The notes: generated by a model from the sequence alone, not told the origin. A DNA stretch of 64,000 nt from Rhynchonema sp. JSB1_4 (GCA_030248065.1 JASAMV010002292.1:62001-126000), one strand, 5' to 3'. Counted from the stretch's first letter, positions 1-14,297 are shown. Numbers and translations: made by a program.

Positions 1-1285
1 AGAAATTGGAGATATGAATGCCATTATGAGGCTGTGACTGGTTACGACAGAAATTATTTCAAGTTACCAATGCGTAAGCATATCAGACTCATTGACACAA
101 ACACTGAATGTGCGCATTACATTATGGCATTGAATATAATACGGAAACTCAAAAAAAATCAAAGCGGTATGCACAATACCTAAAGCAGTTTAGGTTCTGA
201 ATCAATATTCGTGTTGAACCTAAACCAGTTCAGCTTCGGGAACCGTAACCCATTTTGCGCGTCTTGTAGTGTACCTTATTGGAAGAAGAGCGGCCAACTT
301 GAAATAATACAATACCAGTTTTTTGATAACATAAACCGCCTTCTTCGACACTAAACCTGGTATCGTGCACTGCCAATGTGCCCATCTGGTGTTCAAGTTG
401 TTTTGGAGATGCCTCAGCAGTGTGTGGTTGTTTTATGACACGCTTCTGGCCAAAAAATACCGACTTGTGAGCTTTCAGAGTGAAAATGAATCGAATAATG
501 AGCATAATAATGCCATAAAAACAAAAGGGCTGAGTTTGGTTTCATTTCTTTGCCTAGAGATTTGCTTGGTCGGCCCCTGCATTGTCACACATTGTCGGAA
601 CGTTAGCAGCTCGAGTGCTTTGTGTGATTTCACACCAGAAGTGCGTACTTTGACGTGCTTTTGCTATGCGCACCATGGTTTTATTTATTTTGAATGACAC
701 ACTGGTTGCACATAGAATATTTTTGAATTCAATACACAAAATTTTTTGCATGTTCTGGATATCAATACAACAAAATGGCAAACAATACATGTATACGGAA
801 CGGTGGAGTTACATATGTATTTTTGACACCTGAGCCACAAAACAATATGGGTAAGTAAACGGAACAGAAACGATGCTTGGGCGTATTCTAAAGTGGTTCA
901 CACAGATTGTCTCAAAAAGGGCTGCTTGAGCATACCATTCTGTTGGCGCCTCAAACGCCAGCCCAAGATCACGAAATGAAGCGTGAGCTATGTGCGTCAA
1001 CCACAACACAATCGGCCACACAAACTTTAACCCATAACAAATTTTGCCGCCGATTTACGACCACAACGTTGGCTGAGCAGCATAACGTAACGGTTACACA
1101 GGCATAAGACATAAAAAAGTAAGAGTTCGCCCAAATAGACCCGAAGCCCGAATATACGAAACTTTTTAAGTCGTTTTTATACAGAATGTGCCGCTCAGCA
1201 TCAGTGCACACGATTCTCGAGAGAAAATGATTCGTATGTTCGGGTTTCGGGAATTGCGTTGAAAATTTATAGAACCGGATAGATA
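1..1285. other. No gene recognised
   Basis: I see no domain, signal peptide or phase-consistent exon chain here. The open frames are short and compositionally ordinary. The upstream exons of the endonuclease G-like gene that starts at 2463 should lie in this direction, but I could not locate them. Confidence 0.5.
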
Positions 1286-1528
1286 CAGTACATTTCCAGG
1301 AAAGGGGTAGTTGCACTAGTGCGCACGCGGGTATACGATTAATTTGCGTGCACGTGCTTAACAATTATCGACTTTTTGCTTAACTATCGCACGAACCCGC
1401 ACGCGTGTGACCTAGTGCGTGCTTGGGCGTGGGAAAGTCACAAAATGCTGCCTGTTAAGTACTGCCCGCAAATTAATCGTACGCCCGCGTGACACTAGTG
1501 CAGCTACCCCTTTGCTGGAAATGTACTG
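1286..1528. mobile_element. Palindromic MITE, Tc1/mariner-like
   Basis: The ends are inverted copies (CAGTACATTTCCAG inward from both sides), and most of the 243 bp folds back on itself. A TA dinucleotide flanks each end (1284-1285 and 1529-1530), as expected for Tc1/mariner target duplication. A second copy lies at 3860-4106. There is no internal coding capacity, so it is non-autonomous. Confidence 0.7.
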
Positions 1529-1632
1529 TAGCACCCAATGCTATTTTCTCAGACAGATGCAGTGCACTCCCATAATGAGACTGATTCCGAAATGAAACAT
1601 TCGCTAAATCGTAAATCACCATACTTGTCGCT

Positions 1633-1967
1633 CAGTGATGTGGTTGGGGGGGGTATGGGGGGTATTACCCCCCAACTGCTAGGTAGCTTTCTTGCTCCGG
1701 TCACCAAGTAAAAAAAGTGTTGATTTTAGTGCCAAAATGACCATTTTATGGGCCAAAACGGTCAAATTCGTTCAAATTTTCTCACACGTGCACAAAAATA
1801 CGCATTTTAAGGCTTATTTTAGCAAAATTTCGACCAATTTTTATACCCCTGTTTTTGACTTCTGGACCAATACCCCCCAAATCGGGGTACCCGGCTAGCT
1901 AGCTAGCTTTCTTGCGCCGGACCCCTCCAGCTAGCTAGCTTTCTTGCTCGGACCAACTACATCACTG
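1633..1967. mobile_element. TIR element beginning CAGTGATGTGGTTG
   Basis: The left end CAGTGATGTGGTTG is matched by CAACTACATCACTG at the right end, with a G-run next to the left terminus. The ends look hAT-like (CAGTG...CACTG), but I see no 8-bp flanking duplication. Three GCTAGCTAGCTTTCTTGC-like motifs occur near the right end. Classification is tentative. Confidence 0.45.
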
Positions 1968-2206
1968 GTGAGAGGTTTCGGCGAATGAGCGAAAACTTCC
2001 ACTCTTGTAGACGAGCCGAGACGGTAGACAATGGGTTGCATCACCGACAGTCCGTCGATCTGTCTGTCAATGTTTAGCTGCTTGGCGAGACGCAGTTCAT
2101 GATGCCATAACAACCAACTGGGCCAGGTGGCCTGCATCCTTTACTGGTAGCAAGGAACATTTCGACAAACGAATCGCCAAAAACTGTTCCTTTCATCACT
2201 CACATT

Positions 2207-2431
2207 GGGTGGCATTTTCGAAACGGTGTAAAGCTCAGTTGGGTGTAAAGGTCGGTGTAAGCTCGGTCGAAAGGTCGGTCGGTGTCAGCTCGGTGTAAAC
2301 ATGAAACATTCCACGTTAACAGCAGGCAATGTTTCATATTTACACCAAGCTGACACCGACCGAGCTTTCGATTGAGCTTACACCGACCTTTACACCCAAC
2401 TCACCTTTACACCGTTTCGAAAATATCACCC
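2207..2431. mobile_element. Palindromic MITE with GGGTGG ends, copy 1
   Basis: The ends GGGTGGCATTTTCGAAACGG and CCGTTTCGAAAATATCACCC are inverted repeats, and the arms contain several GGTCGGTGTAA-type motifs. ATT flanks both sides (2204-2206 and 2432-2434), suggesting a 3-bp target duplication. Copy 2 is at 26329-26554, flanked by TAT. This copy ends 31 bp before exon A of the endonuclease G-like gene. Confidence 0.65.
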
Positions 2432-2462
2432 ATTGACATTCTCTAATAAATCCGTATTGCAG

Positions 2463-4909
2463 CTGTGCGCTGTGGGTGTGCGAATTGTTGACACCGACGT
2501 TGATACGGAAGAAGAAGAACGTGCAGCGACGCAATGATTGGCGAGTGGACCAACGGATTCACGCCATGTTCAGACCGACTGCCGTCGTCTACACGGTGAG
2601 ACCCGTTGTGGGTGCAGGCGAGTGACATGCCACGTGTCATGTCAGTGTGTTTCGTCAAGACATCTTGTCGGGCGCAGTCGTGCGTTGTGGATGGACAGCG
2701 GATGGATTGACTGACAAACACGAAGCTCATGACCGACAGACGCACTTAGGTTGCAACTTCGGTGCAATAAGGATGACAAGTACATACTGCTACATAGTTC
2801 GGCAGGGTACAGGATGACAGCTGTTATGTAAAAACCTGAGGCGTAGAAGCGTTCATGAAGTTGCCCAGTAGTTGCGTGTCGGTTTCACATTGTTACTTGA
2901 ATCACACGAATCACCTCATTTTTTTCTAAAACTGATTGCTAAGCAGTTCTGCAAACGGGTTTATTTATACCTGACGTGGTGAATCCCATTATTTTTCGTG
3001 TGCTGAACGTTGCATATGTTCCATTCCAGAACAACCACCTGCACTGTCAGAAAGGTCATCTGGCCGCAGCCGGCAACTACGGTGCAACGCAAATTGACAA
3101 ATCCGAAACATTTACATACAGCAATGCTGTGCCAATGGTGAGCGACTCCAGAGAGACTGTTAAGGGCTTAGGTTAAATCCGTAAATCGGGATCCGGAAAT
3201 TTTTCAGGAAAACGCATTAATTTTGCATGTAAATTTTTGCGTTTTCCGAAAATATTTCCGGAGCCCAGAAATGTTTTGCATTTTTACATGCAAATTATTT
3301 CCGAGTTCCGGATTCCGGATTTAACGTAAGCTCGCCCTAAAGCAATTCTGCAAAACCTGCTGGCCGTGTTCAATATTCCGTTTTTGAACATTGCACTGAG
3401 GATTTACACTGACCCGACAAGTGTCAGCAAATAGTGAAGCAAGCGTTACAGGGCGACCAAATCAATCAGTTGTTTGTGAACACTAATGTTCGCAACGAAG
3501 TGCACATGTAGAACTTGATCTGGACCCAATATTTCGGTATCTACATATTGCTTATTCACACATAATTTTCGCTGTACAAACTAGTAACGAGGACATACAT
3601 ATCGGGAGAAACCGCGTTCAAGATTCATTATAGAGAGCGTTGACATGATTTGCTATGACTTCAGTACGGTCGACTGCCGAAACATCAGCGACGCGCCAAC
3701 GAAAGGGCAGAGTCATTCAACGAGACGCTGTGGTCGGACATCGAGGCATTTGTGCGCGACGTGGCCACCAACTTCGATCGGACCTACTGCATCACGGGAC
3801 CGTTGTATGTGCCGAACGGGGCACGTGTAGAGTACGAAATGCTAGGTACGTCCCGTTTACAGTACATTTCCAGGAAAGGGATAGCTGCACTAGTGCGCAC
3901 GCGGGTATACGATTAATTTGCGTGCACGTGCTTTAGAATTATGGACTTTCTGCTGAACTACCGCACGCACCCGCACGCGTGTGACCTAGTGTGGCGCTTG
4001 GGCGTGGGAAAGTGACAAAATACTGCCTGTTAAGTACTGCGCGCAACTGAATCGTACACACGCGTGCGCACTAGTGCAGCTACACCATTTTCCTGAAAAT
4101 GTACTGTAGTTCCCGGATGAGGTAGCATTATTCGACTCCACCGCAACTTCACCACTTCACCAGTAACCACCAACCAACATGGTATAAGTCCGTCCACCAG
4201 CTCATGGCACTTTGTGTTGCTGCTGGCCGACTTGTTCCCTTCCTCCACGTTCTAATGAAAGAGAAATTGAGTTTCCGAAAAAAATTATTTTTGCTCCTAA
4301 GTTGGTGTCTTTATGAAATCGACGTGTTTTATAGATTTTAATTCAATTTAATTTTAAATTTGATCGAATTCAATCGTTTTCGACACATTTTATTATTTTT
4401 TTAAGTTTTTTGCAAAATCGCTCACACTCAATTTCTCTTTCATTAGAACGTGGAGGAAGGGACCAAACCAGCCAGCAGCAACACAAAGTGCCATGAGCTG
4501 GTGGACGGACTATAGCAGTGTCCCATGCGCTGCAGTTAAAAGCAAACTGTGCGCCAACACGAGCCCAATTTCGGAGCTGGCGTGCTGTCGAGCGGGCAAC
4601 AAATGGAAAGATAAAATCCTCATGCGCCATGTTGTATTCTGCAACGTGTAACATTTCCGAAAAAAAAAACAGCAGCCACGTATGAATGTTTCACGAAGCT
4701 GCCACCTCCGAAATCAGGCTCGTGTTTTGCGTTGTGTTACTATACATACGTGTGTCATTACAGGCGCTGGCACGAATCGTGTCGCGGTGCCCACCCACTT
4801 CTACAAGGCTGCGCTGTTCAAAAATGCGAATTCTCGACATTACGAGTTCCTGTGTTTCAAGGCAAGAAATCAGCGCTCGTCGAACTTGGCCAGACTTTAT
4901 TCATATAGA
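2463..4909 (+). CDS. Endonuclease G-like DNA/RNA non-specific nuclease, partial
   Basis: Phase-consistent exons are 2463-2595, 3030-3137, 3689-3845 and 4764-4909, all with GT/AG borders. Read in order they give family landmarks: WVCELLTP, then RVDQRIHAMFRPT (the region before the active site), KGHLAAAGNYG with a family-like ETFTYSN block, FNETLWSDIEAF (where the Mg-binding Asn lies in relatives), YCITGPLYVP, and VAVPTHFYKAALF. Relatives are mitochondrial or secreted nucleases that cut DNA and RNA. The usual D-R-G-H catalytic motif reads C-Q-K-G-H here: the His and Gly remain but Asp and Arg are replaced. The final donor at 4909/4910 has no located downstream exon, and the 5' exons are missing, so the gene is partial or broken. 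Intron 3 carries three MITEs. A different acceptor at 3050 would drop the CQ part but leaves no exon supplying the missing Asp. Confidence 0.78.
3167..3343. mobile_element. Small GGGC-ended MITE
   Basis: The left end GGGCTTAGGTTAAATCC and the right end GGATTTAACGTAAGCTCGCCC are imperfect inverted repeats, with TTAA to the left and TAAA to the right. The interior has TTCCGG/CCGGAA motifs and TTTTGCATGTAAA-type tracts shared with 9804-10148. It sits in intron 2 of the nuclease gene. It probably belongs to a TTA or TTAA-targeting family. Confidence 0.5.
3860..4106. mobile_element. Palindromic MITE, Tc1/mariner-like, copy 2
   Basis: Same family as 1286-1528, with the same CAGTACATTTCC ends and TA on both sides (3858-3859 and 4107-4108). 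It lies inside the third intron of the nuclease gene, shortly after the donor at 3845. Confidence 0.7.
4183..4514. mobile_element. Foldback element with TATA-AGTCC ends
   Basis: About 90 bp at the left (TATAAGTCCGTCCACCAGCT...) is repeated in inverse orientation at the right (...AGCTGGTGGACGGACTATA). A related, longer element with the same termini is at 19319-20393. It is non-coding and intronic to the nuclease gene. Confidence 0.6.
4547..4733. mobile_element. MITE with AACACGAGCCC ends
   Basis: The ends AACACGAGCCCAATTTCGGA and TCCGAAATCAGGCTCGTGTT are inverted repeats. A related copy lies near 39709-39876. It ends 30 bp before the last recognised exon of the nuclease gene. Confidence 0.5.
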
Positions 4910-5029
4910 GTGAGTTTGTGATTGTGACGCATGTAGGAAATGACGCGTCCGTTTATGTCTCAGCGGTCCTGAGTTGGTAGTTGCTCGCGGGAACGGGACA
5001 TTCGCTGTTTCAGATGCCCCTGACGCAGA

Positions 5030-7591
<2,562 letters not shown>

Positions 7592-7595
7592 TTAA

Positions 7596-9235
7596 AGGGC
7601 TCGGGACATAACCGTAGGAAGGGCAGCAGGGCATAGTGTTATACACCGTTGGAAAGCACTCAGAAAGCATATGTCGCGCACAAGCTTTAAGCTCCTTGGA
7701 GATTCGCTATCTCTTGGTGGAGCGACTTTTCGTTCCAGAAAAAAGTGAATTTTTTCGCAACTTGGAACGACCGGTGCAGAAACCACAAATCAGCTGGACG
7801 TCAAGTAACGCATGGATACGATTACAAAAGCTTCTGGATAACTTATCATCACAACATCAGTCGCTCAAAGCATTGCTTCACTCGGTGAGGGTGCGAAACG
7901 TTCCAAAAATCGGCCACATTTTTCGGGGGCACAAGTTTGTCCCTAAATTTCGAGGCCGCGCTTTGCGTTCCAGAAATGAAAGTGCACCAGAAAAATAGAG
8001 CTTCGTCGAAAGTACCAGAAAATAAGGTTTTTAGATTTGGAACCCCTTATGCAGCGGCGTGACAGGCCGAAAAAGACCCAAAAATTGCCCCAAAACTGTA
8101 TAGTCGCATTCATTGGCGGAAATGTGATGTAAATAGGCCACGTATTGCATCGCATTTGAAAGGAAAATGTCAGATAAACGCACAGTCCAACAACCTAGAC
8201 GATTTTGAAGATTTCAAACTCGATGGACCTACTGCTGCAGGCTTGCAAACCGAATACGATATTCGGCTATAAGTCGTTTCTGTTGAGAACTATTTCACAT
8301 CTGATAGCACCAAACGATGTAGCTCTGGAATAGCTATCGAACGATATATGACATGCCCATACTATCTCATACTACTGTCAAGAAACGGTCAAAATTCCGA
8401 AATCGCACACGGTGACGTGACCGTTCGTTCCAGAATCTGCAAAAAAGCATTTTTTAACCTGTGCTCCAAAGCTTTAGAATTTTTTGAGGCTTGTCACATA
8501 TCGTTCGAAAGCTACTCTGGAGATACATTCTTTGATGCAATCACATTTGCAATAGCTATCAACAATTAGCACTTATAGCTGAATATCGTACTCAGATTAC
8601 TATGGCTGCCCCGAGAGATATGTAGACTTTGGGGGCTTCGGACCTTGATAGGTTGCTAAACCAGACATTTCTCTCGATTTTTTGTTGCGAATGCGATTTT
8701 GTGCCACAATTCTGGCGATAAATATAACCATCTGGCTCAATGGTAATTTAATGGATTTTTAGGCCTGTCACGGAGCTAGCCATGAGTTTCAAAATTTAAA
8801 AACCTTATTTTCTGGTACTTTCGACAATGCTCTATTTTCCCATTGCATTTCTATTTCTGCAGCGCAAAGCACGGCCTCAAAATTTAGGGACAAACTTGTG
8901 TTCTCGAAAGATATGGCCGATTTTCGGAACGTTTCGCCCCCTCACCGAGTGAAGCAATGGTTTGAGCGACTGAAGTTGTGGTGACAAGTTATCCAGAAGC
9001 TGTTGTAATTATGTTCACGTGTTACGTGAACCGCAGCTCATTTGAGGTTTCTGCACCGGTCGTTCCAATTTGTGCAAAAAAGTCACTTTTTTCTGGAACG
9101 AAAAGCCCCTCTACCGAGAGATAGCGAATCTTCAAGGAGCTTAAAACTTGTGTGTAATATTGGCTGTCAGGAAGTTTTCCAACGTTATATACCAATATGC
9201 CCTGCCACCCTTCCTTCGGTTATGTCCCGAGCCCT
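7596..9235. mobile_element. piggyBac-like non-autonomous element, copy 1
   Basis: The termini AGGGCTCGGGACATAACCG and its inverse are flanked by TTAA on both sides (7592-7595 and 9236-9239), the signature of piggyBac-type insertion. The inverted ends extend well over 150 bp. A second copy, also flanked by TTAA, is at 40561-42161. I see no transposase frame. Confidence 0.8.
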
Positions 9236-9239
9236 TTAA

Positions 9240-9799
9240 AGCGGCCCCGCCGCTATTGTTTTTTTGGATTTTCGACCACGTTTTTTTGCTCACATAGTTA
9301 GTTGGCATCGAGATCAAGAACATTAATTTTGACGAACTTCATCAAAGTGGCGATTACCCACCGAAATCAATCCTCAAACATGGTCTATCGGGAACAAAAC
9401 TCGCCGATATTGACGCACATCCGCACATGATAATCAGGAATTACAATAGAAATTCAAAATCACTGGGGCGTGATATAGGCAGCAGTTCACGGTAGCCCGA
9501 TAAAACATTAGCTGTTTTGCAAAAGGCAAGTGCTTTGTTAAGCTACCGTAACCCGGCGCCTATATCACCGTCAGTGATTTTGAATTTTGCTTTGCGGGTC
9601 CTGATTTCCATGCACAGGCTGTGCGTCAATATTGGGCTGGTTTGTTCCCAAACCCCCCTGTTGGTGGATCGATTTCGATCAGTAATCGTCATTTTGGTGA
9701 AGTTTTTCAACGTTAATGTTCTTGATCCCAGTGCCAACTAACGATACAAACAAAAAAAAAGAGGTCGAAAACCCAAAAAACAATAGCGGCGTGCCCGGT
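9240..9799. mobile_element. Palindromic element between two TTAA sites
   Basis: The left part (CCGCTATTGTTTTTTTGG..., AGTTGGCATCGAGATCAAGAA...) returns in inverse orientation at the right (...CCAAAAAACAATAGCGGC). TTAA lies at 9236-9239 and 9800-9803, so it shares one TTAA with the piggyBac-like element on its left and one with the MITE on its right. Confidence 0.55.
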
Positions 9800-9803
9800 T
9801 TAA

Positions 9804-10148
9804 GGGCGTACTTAGGTTGAACACGGAAACCGGAATCCGGAAATATTTCCGGATTCCGGTTTCCGGACGACTGTTTTTATTTTTTGCGTTTTCCGAAAAT
9901 ATTTCCGGATTCCGATTTCGGATGAAGTTTGCGGAACAGGGAATTAGCCTTCAACCAGATTTCACTTCACTGTGTTTTTAAAGGAATGCAAAACATTTTC
10001 GAGTTCTGCGTTTTTCTCATCCAGAAACCGGAATCCGGAAAAATATTTCCGGAAAACACAGATGCTGTTCCGCATCCGGAAAAAGATCAAAGTTTTTGCA
10101 TGTAAATATTTCCGGATTCCGGATTCCGTGCTCAACCTAAGTCCGCCC
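9804..10148. mobile_element. GGGCG-ended MITE with TTCCGG tracts
   Basis: The left end GGGCGTACTTAGGTTGAACA and the right end TGCTCAACCTAAGTCCGCCC are inverted repeats. The interior is a series of GGAATCCGGAAATATTTCC-type palindromes. The flanks are TTAA (left) and TTAG (right). It ends 39 bp beyond the stop codon of the minus-strand TSP1 exon. Confidence 0.6.
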
Positions 10149-10186
10149 TTAGTGCACAAACACAAAGGCATTTTCAAGGAAGTGTT

Positions 10187-11244
10187 TTATGTCGTCTTGC
10201 CTGGTCCACATGACATGCTGCAGTCCGACCACTCCAACCAGGCACCGAACTCGCATTTGATGTTGGGTTCAGGCGTGGTTGTGGTGGTGCATGAAATGCG
10301 CTCGTTGCAACGTTGGCGTTCCTCGATTTCTCTCTCGGTCTTCTGCAGTTGGCGGCTGCGCACACCTTGAATGTCAACCACAAGTTGTTAAAAAATCAAA
10401 GAGTAAAATAACATAAAATAATCCCGACCTCCTTCACAACTCTGACTGCATGCCGACCATTCCGACCAACTGCCATGAGCAGCGCACATCAATTGAGGAT
10501 CGATAGTGGTCGAGCGCAGGCCTGTATATAGTTTGTATAAAAGGTGAGACGCACACAATGAACGTTGTCGCTTTTTGGAGTCACCATCCGCTTTTGCTGA
10601 CCTGCACATTCCGTATTCATGGCCACACAGCGGGGCACCACGGCTGCCGCCAACAGACCGAACAAGGCCCTGTTCTGCAGGTCTCCTACTTTTTCGAAGT
10701 AGTGTCCTTTGTACATCAAAACATCCTTGTTGTTTTCCCTTTCCAAAAACTTGCTTTGTGCAGGTTTACTGACTCCGCCGATAACAACCCATCGGCCATC
10801 AATGGCGAACAACTTGGCCAACTGAAGATGAAGCTTGGGCGAGTCAAGCTCGCGCCATTTTCCTGTCGTAAAGTTGAACTGCTCGCAGGGATGCTCTCCA
10901 TCTCGCTTTGGTTTGATCGTGAATAACGCGTGTCCACAGGTCTGAAACAGCCATTCTTATTCCATCAAACTTGTCTCAAAGCAACGGTTATCAAAACACA
11001 CCACCAGCCGATTGCCCGGCTCAACGATGATTCCGGAATGCCAATGTCCTGCGGTCATGTCGGGCAGCCTCTTCCACTCGTTGGTGACAAAGTCATAGCT
11101 CATGGCCTGCTTTTCGCGCTCGTTTTCATATCCAATGTGGCCAACGATGTAGAGCTTCGTCTGCGTAAGTAAAAACGAGAGTCCTGATTGAAACGTGCCG
11201 AAATCCAACTTGGTAGAACCAGGAATTCGGAAAATCTCCCGAAG
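10187..11244 (-). CDS. Kelch-repeat plus thrombospondin type 1 protein, 3' part
   Basis: In minus-strand order the exons are 11244-11002, 10941-10602, 10521-10429 and 10365-10187, with compatible phases throughout. The first two give kelch-type beta-propeller blades (TKLYIVGHIGYENE, FVTNEWKRLPDM, FTTGKWRELDS, GRWVVIGGV). The third and fourth give a complete TSP1 repeat (WSEWSACSQSC ... RCNERISC) and the start of a second (WLEWSDCSMSCGPG) that stops at TAA after K-T-T, so the last TSP1 lacks its later cysteines. Kelch blades bind protein partners and TSP1 repeats are extracellular, so a secreted adhesion-type protein is likely. The donor after Leu-Val at 11002 is one of two possible (11002 or 11005). 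A MITE starts just past the stop, which could explain the truncated end. Confidence 0.72.
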
Positions 11245-11533
11245 CTGATTATAACCGTGCAAACTCAACAGCTAGCATTATACGTTGATATACAGTCCAG
11301 TTCGGACTTTGGGTCGGTCATTTTTTGTGTGATGAAGGTTTGAACCGATATCCAAATGCGAACAACAAACAAAATTCAAACTATAGTCGACCTTCGTTAT
11401 AATGGAACTTCTGTGGATTAGCTCAAAGTAGTCATCATCGCATTCGTCGTGATGGAAATTCCTTATCCTTGTCTATACGTCAGTATAGCACGGAATTAGG
11501 CAACAGCAAAACAAAGAAGACATCCTGGCATTA
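11245..11533. other. No gene; dispersed repeat tract
   Basis: There is no coding signal. 11470-11533 (CTATACGTCAGTATAGCACG...) is shared with 14905-14960 and with an inverse relative at 5840-5910. Confidence 0.5.
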
Positions 11534-13060
11534 GCGGGCGCGGGTCGCGGGTCAGAAAAATATTATATGTTTTAGACCCGCTCCGCGTTTGCATGGCCGC
11601 ACTTGCGGGCGCGGGTCGCGGGTCAGAAAAATATTCTATGTCCCAGACCCGCGTCCGCGTTTGCATGGCCGCACTTGCGGGCGCGGGTCGCGGGTCAGAA
11701 AAATATTCTATGTCCCAGACCCGCGTCCGCGTTTGCATGGCCGCACTTGCGGGCGCGGGTCGCGGGTCACTCGAAACATTTCTTTGGCTGGGCTTGTAGC
11801 GCGCGAAAACTACAGTTTTAAAGCAGACGAACTGTTTAGACTAGTCGCCACAATAAATTCTGTTCTTTAGTGCAGTGCATTATGCCGGCTGTTGGCTAGA
11901 GAGTAATGTTTAAGCCTTCCCTGTTGCCTGCCACCAATATCATGAAACATTCCCACGTGCGTGTGTTCTTATTGTGTGTTTTGCTGTGATACGTGTCAGT
12001 TGGGCTGTGGTTGGTTTGTGAGTTGGCAGATTTACGTGGCTGTTGGAGATAAAGCATTGTTTAGTGAACGTCGTGTGGTTTTGGGTTTATTATTGGGGCG
12101 TCTGTGTTTCGGGGTCATATTGCAGAAACAAAGAAATAATACACACATCACCAACGCAACAAAACTTCAAACTCTAGGGTAGGAACATCACACTGAAACT
12201 AAGTGCAAAAAATTGAAAATGTGAGCAACAAATGTCACAATAAAACCATGATTTGTAGGTGGTGGCTCTGAAGAGGGCCGTTGGGTTAGGATAAGTGGAC
12301 CGAAGTCCAACGGTTCAGCGGCTACACATTGTCGTCATCGAAGTTGCGGTTGTGCAGACGCCGATCTAATAATGCCGCCTCGGCGTCCAACAAGCGCACG
12401 ATTGTGCAGCGGGTGGCGTTGTGAGCCAATTTCGTCATGATGGATGGATTGGGTCATCGCGCACGAACACGGGCAGACTGCGACCGTGGAAATGGGCGAC
12501 CGGCAGCTGACACACAAACAAATGCAGCTGATTAAATAGACGACTGCGAGTGCATGTATGCGACGTAGGCTCTACGACGCTGATTGGTTCACTTCTGCGT
12601 GCTATACATTCTTGTTCTAGTGCACGTGCACGACCAGGCCGTGCCACCCAAATGCAGTCAAATTAATTCACACAACCACTTACTTCATAACTGCTTGTTG
12701 CATTCAAACAAAATCAATTAAACAAAAAGTGTTCAAGGTGCGCTTCACGAGTTTTTGTTATAATACAATATAAAAAACAAACAATTGATTTCCTGGCGAC
12801 TGGACTAAGAATAGTTCGTCTGCTTTAAAACACTACAGTTTTCGCGCGCTACAAGCCCAGCCAAAGAAATGTTTCGAGTGACCCGCGACCCGCGCCCGCA
12901 AGTGCGGCCATGCAAACGCGGACGCGGGTCTGGGACATAGAATATTTTTCTGACCCGCGACCCGCGCCCGCAAGTGCGGCCATGCAAACGCGGAGCGGGT
13001 CTAAAACATAGAATATTTTTCTGACCCGCGACCCGCGCCCGCGTTTGCATGGCCGCGCCC
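11534..13060. mobile_element. GC-rich TIR element with 73-bp internal repeats, copy 1
   Basis: The left end has about three tandem units containing GCGCGGGTCGCGGGTCAG, and the right end carries the inverse array. The right terminus ...GGCCGCGCCC is followed by TTA. The unique interior (about 11860-12080) is shared with the second copy at 30203-31396. The left terminus here is truncated or rearranged. Open frames across the arrays are repeat artefacts. Confidence 0.65.
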
Positions 13061-13610
13061 TTACGTATTCAATAGTGTTTGTGCGGGGAAAAAATTCGCA
13101 ACGCAGAATGAAACATCAGCAGGTCATATAATCGAAAATTTTGCTATACCTGTAGTGTTAAAATCGGGGGTGCTGGCGTGAGCGCGTGTTTTGGGCTTTT
13201 GCCAATTTTGTTATTGCGATAATGTCGTATACCCGTCGACACAAAACGCTGAAAAAATCAGCCCGATCGGTGCGGCAGAAAGTGGTTTTCCAGACACCCG
13301 AGAAATCGTGATGTCCGCGTACTCAAATTTCTGGTCATTTTAGTTTTAAGTTAACTCCTCCTAGGGAACTGAATGAAGTCGGGCAAGTTACACATCAATA
13401 GACTCGTTTCGTTGTGGTACATCATTAGGTAGAGCCCGATTTTTGAAACATCACTTCTATCGCGAGAAAACCCGCCACAAAGTTGCGTGAGAAAATGGCC
13501 GACATTTCCCGCGCAAACGGGGCGGAGTCGGCTGCTGATTGGCTGTTGTTGGCGCCCACGCGTGTGTGTTTCTTTCACGTGTTTTCTTTTTCTTTTGCTG
13601 GCCTTGTTTT
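13061..13610. other. No gene; dispersed repeat
   Basis: 13148-13300 is the inverse of 5590-5735. The rest has no coding signal I trust, although a frame entering the downstream minisatellite begins at 13483. Confidence 0.5.
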
Positions 13611-13616
13611 TTTGGG

Positions 13617-14297
13617 ACGCTTGGGCACTGGTACAGTTGGCGCACAGAAGTCCAGCAGGCGGTTGGGCACTGGTACAGTTGGCGCACAGAAGCCCAACAG
13701 ACGGTTGGGCACTGGTACAGTTGGCACACAGAAGCCCAGTAGACGGTTGGGCACTGGTACAGCTGGCGCACAGGAGCCAAGCAGACGCTTGGACACTGGT
13801 ACAGTTGGCGCACAGCAGTCCAGCAGACGGTTGGGCACTGGTACAGTTGGTGCACAGAAGCCCAGCAAACGGTTGGGCACTAGTACAGTTGGCGCACAGA
13901 AGCCCAGCAGATGGTTGGGCACTGGTGCAGTTGGCGCACAGAAGCCCAACAGACGGTTGGGCACTGGTACAGTTGGCGCACAGGAGCCAAGTAAACGCTT
14001 GGGCACTGGTACAGCTGGCGCACATGAGCCAAGCAGACGCTTGGACACTGGTACAGTTGGCGCACAGCAGTCCAGCAGACGGTTGGGCACTGGTACAGTT
14101 GGTGCACAGAAGCCCAGCAAACGGTTGGGCACTAGTACAGTTGGCGCACAGCAGCCCAGCAGATGGTTGGGCACTGGTACCTTTGGCACACAGAAGCCCA
14201 GTAGACGGTTGGGCACTGGTACAGCTGGCGCACAGGAGCCGAGCAGACGCTTGGGCACTGGTACAGTTGGCGCACAGCAGTCCAGCAGACGGTTCAA
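13617..14297. repeat. 42-bp minisatellite, about 16 units
   Basis: The unit is TTGGGCACTGGTACAGTTGG followed by CGCACAGAAGCCCAGCAGACGG, repeated with substitutions but almost no length change. Because 42 is a multiple of three, several frames stay open on both strands (for example a 14-residue R-R-L-G-T-G-T-V-G-A-Q-K-P-S repeat on +). No signal peptide, splice-consistent partner or codon bias favours any one frame, so I treat it as non-coding. Confidence 0.9.

Noticed and set aside
11496..11870. Frames such as R-P-A-P-A-S-A-A-M-Q-T-R on both strands
   Set aside because: They are translations of the 73-bp GC-rich units in TIR elements and recur in inverse orientation at 12805, 30136 and 31018.
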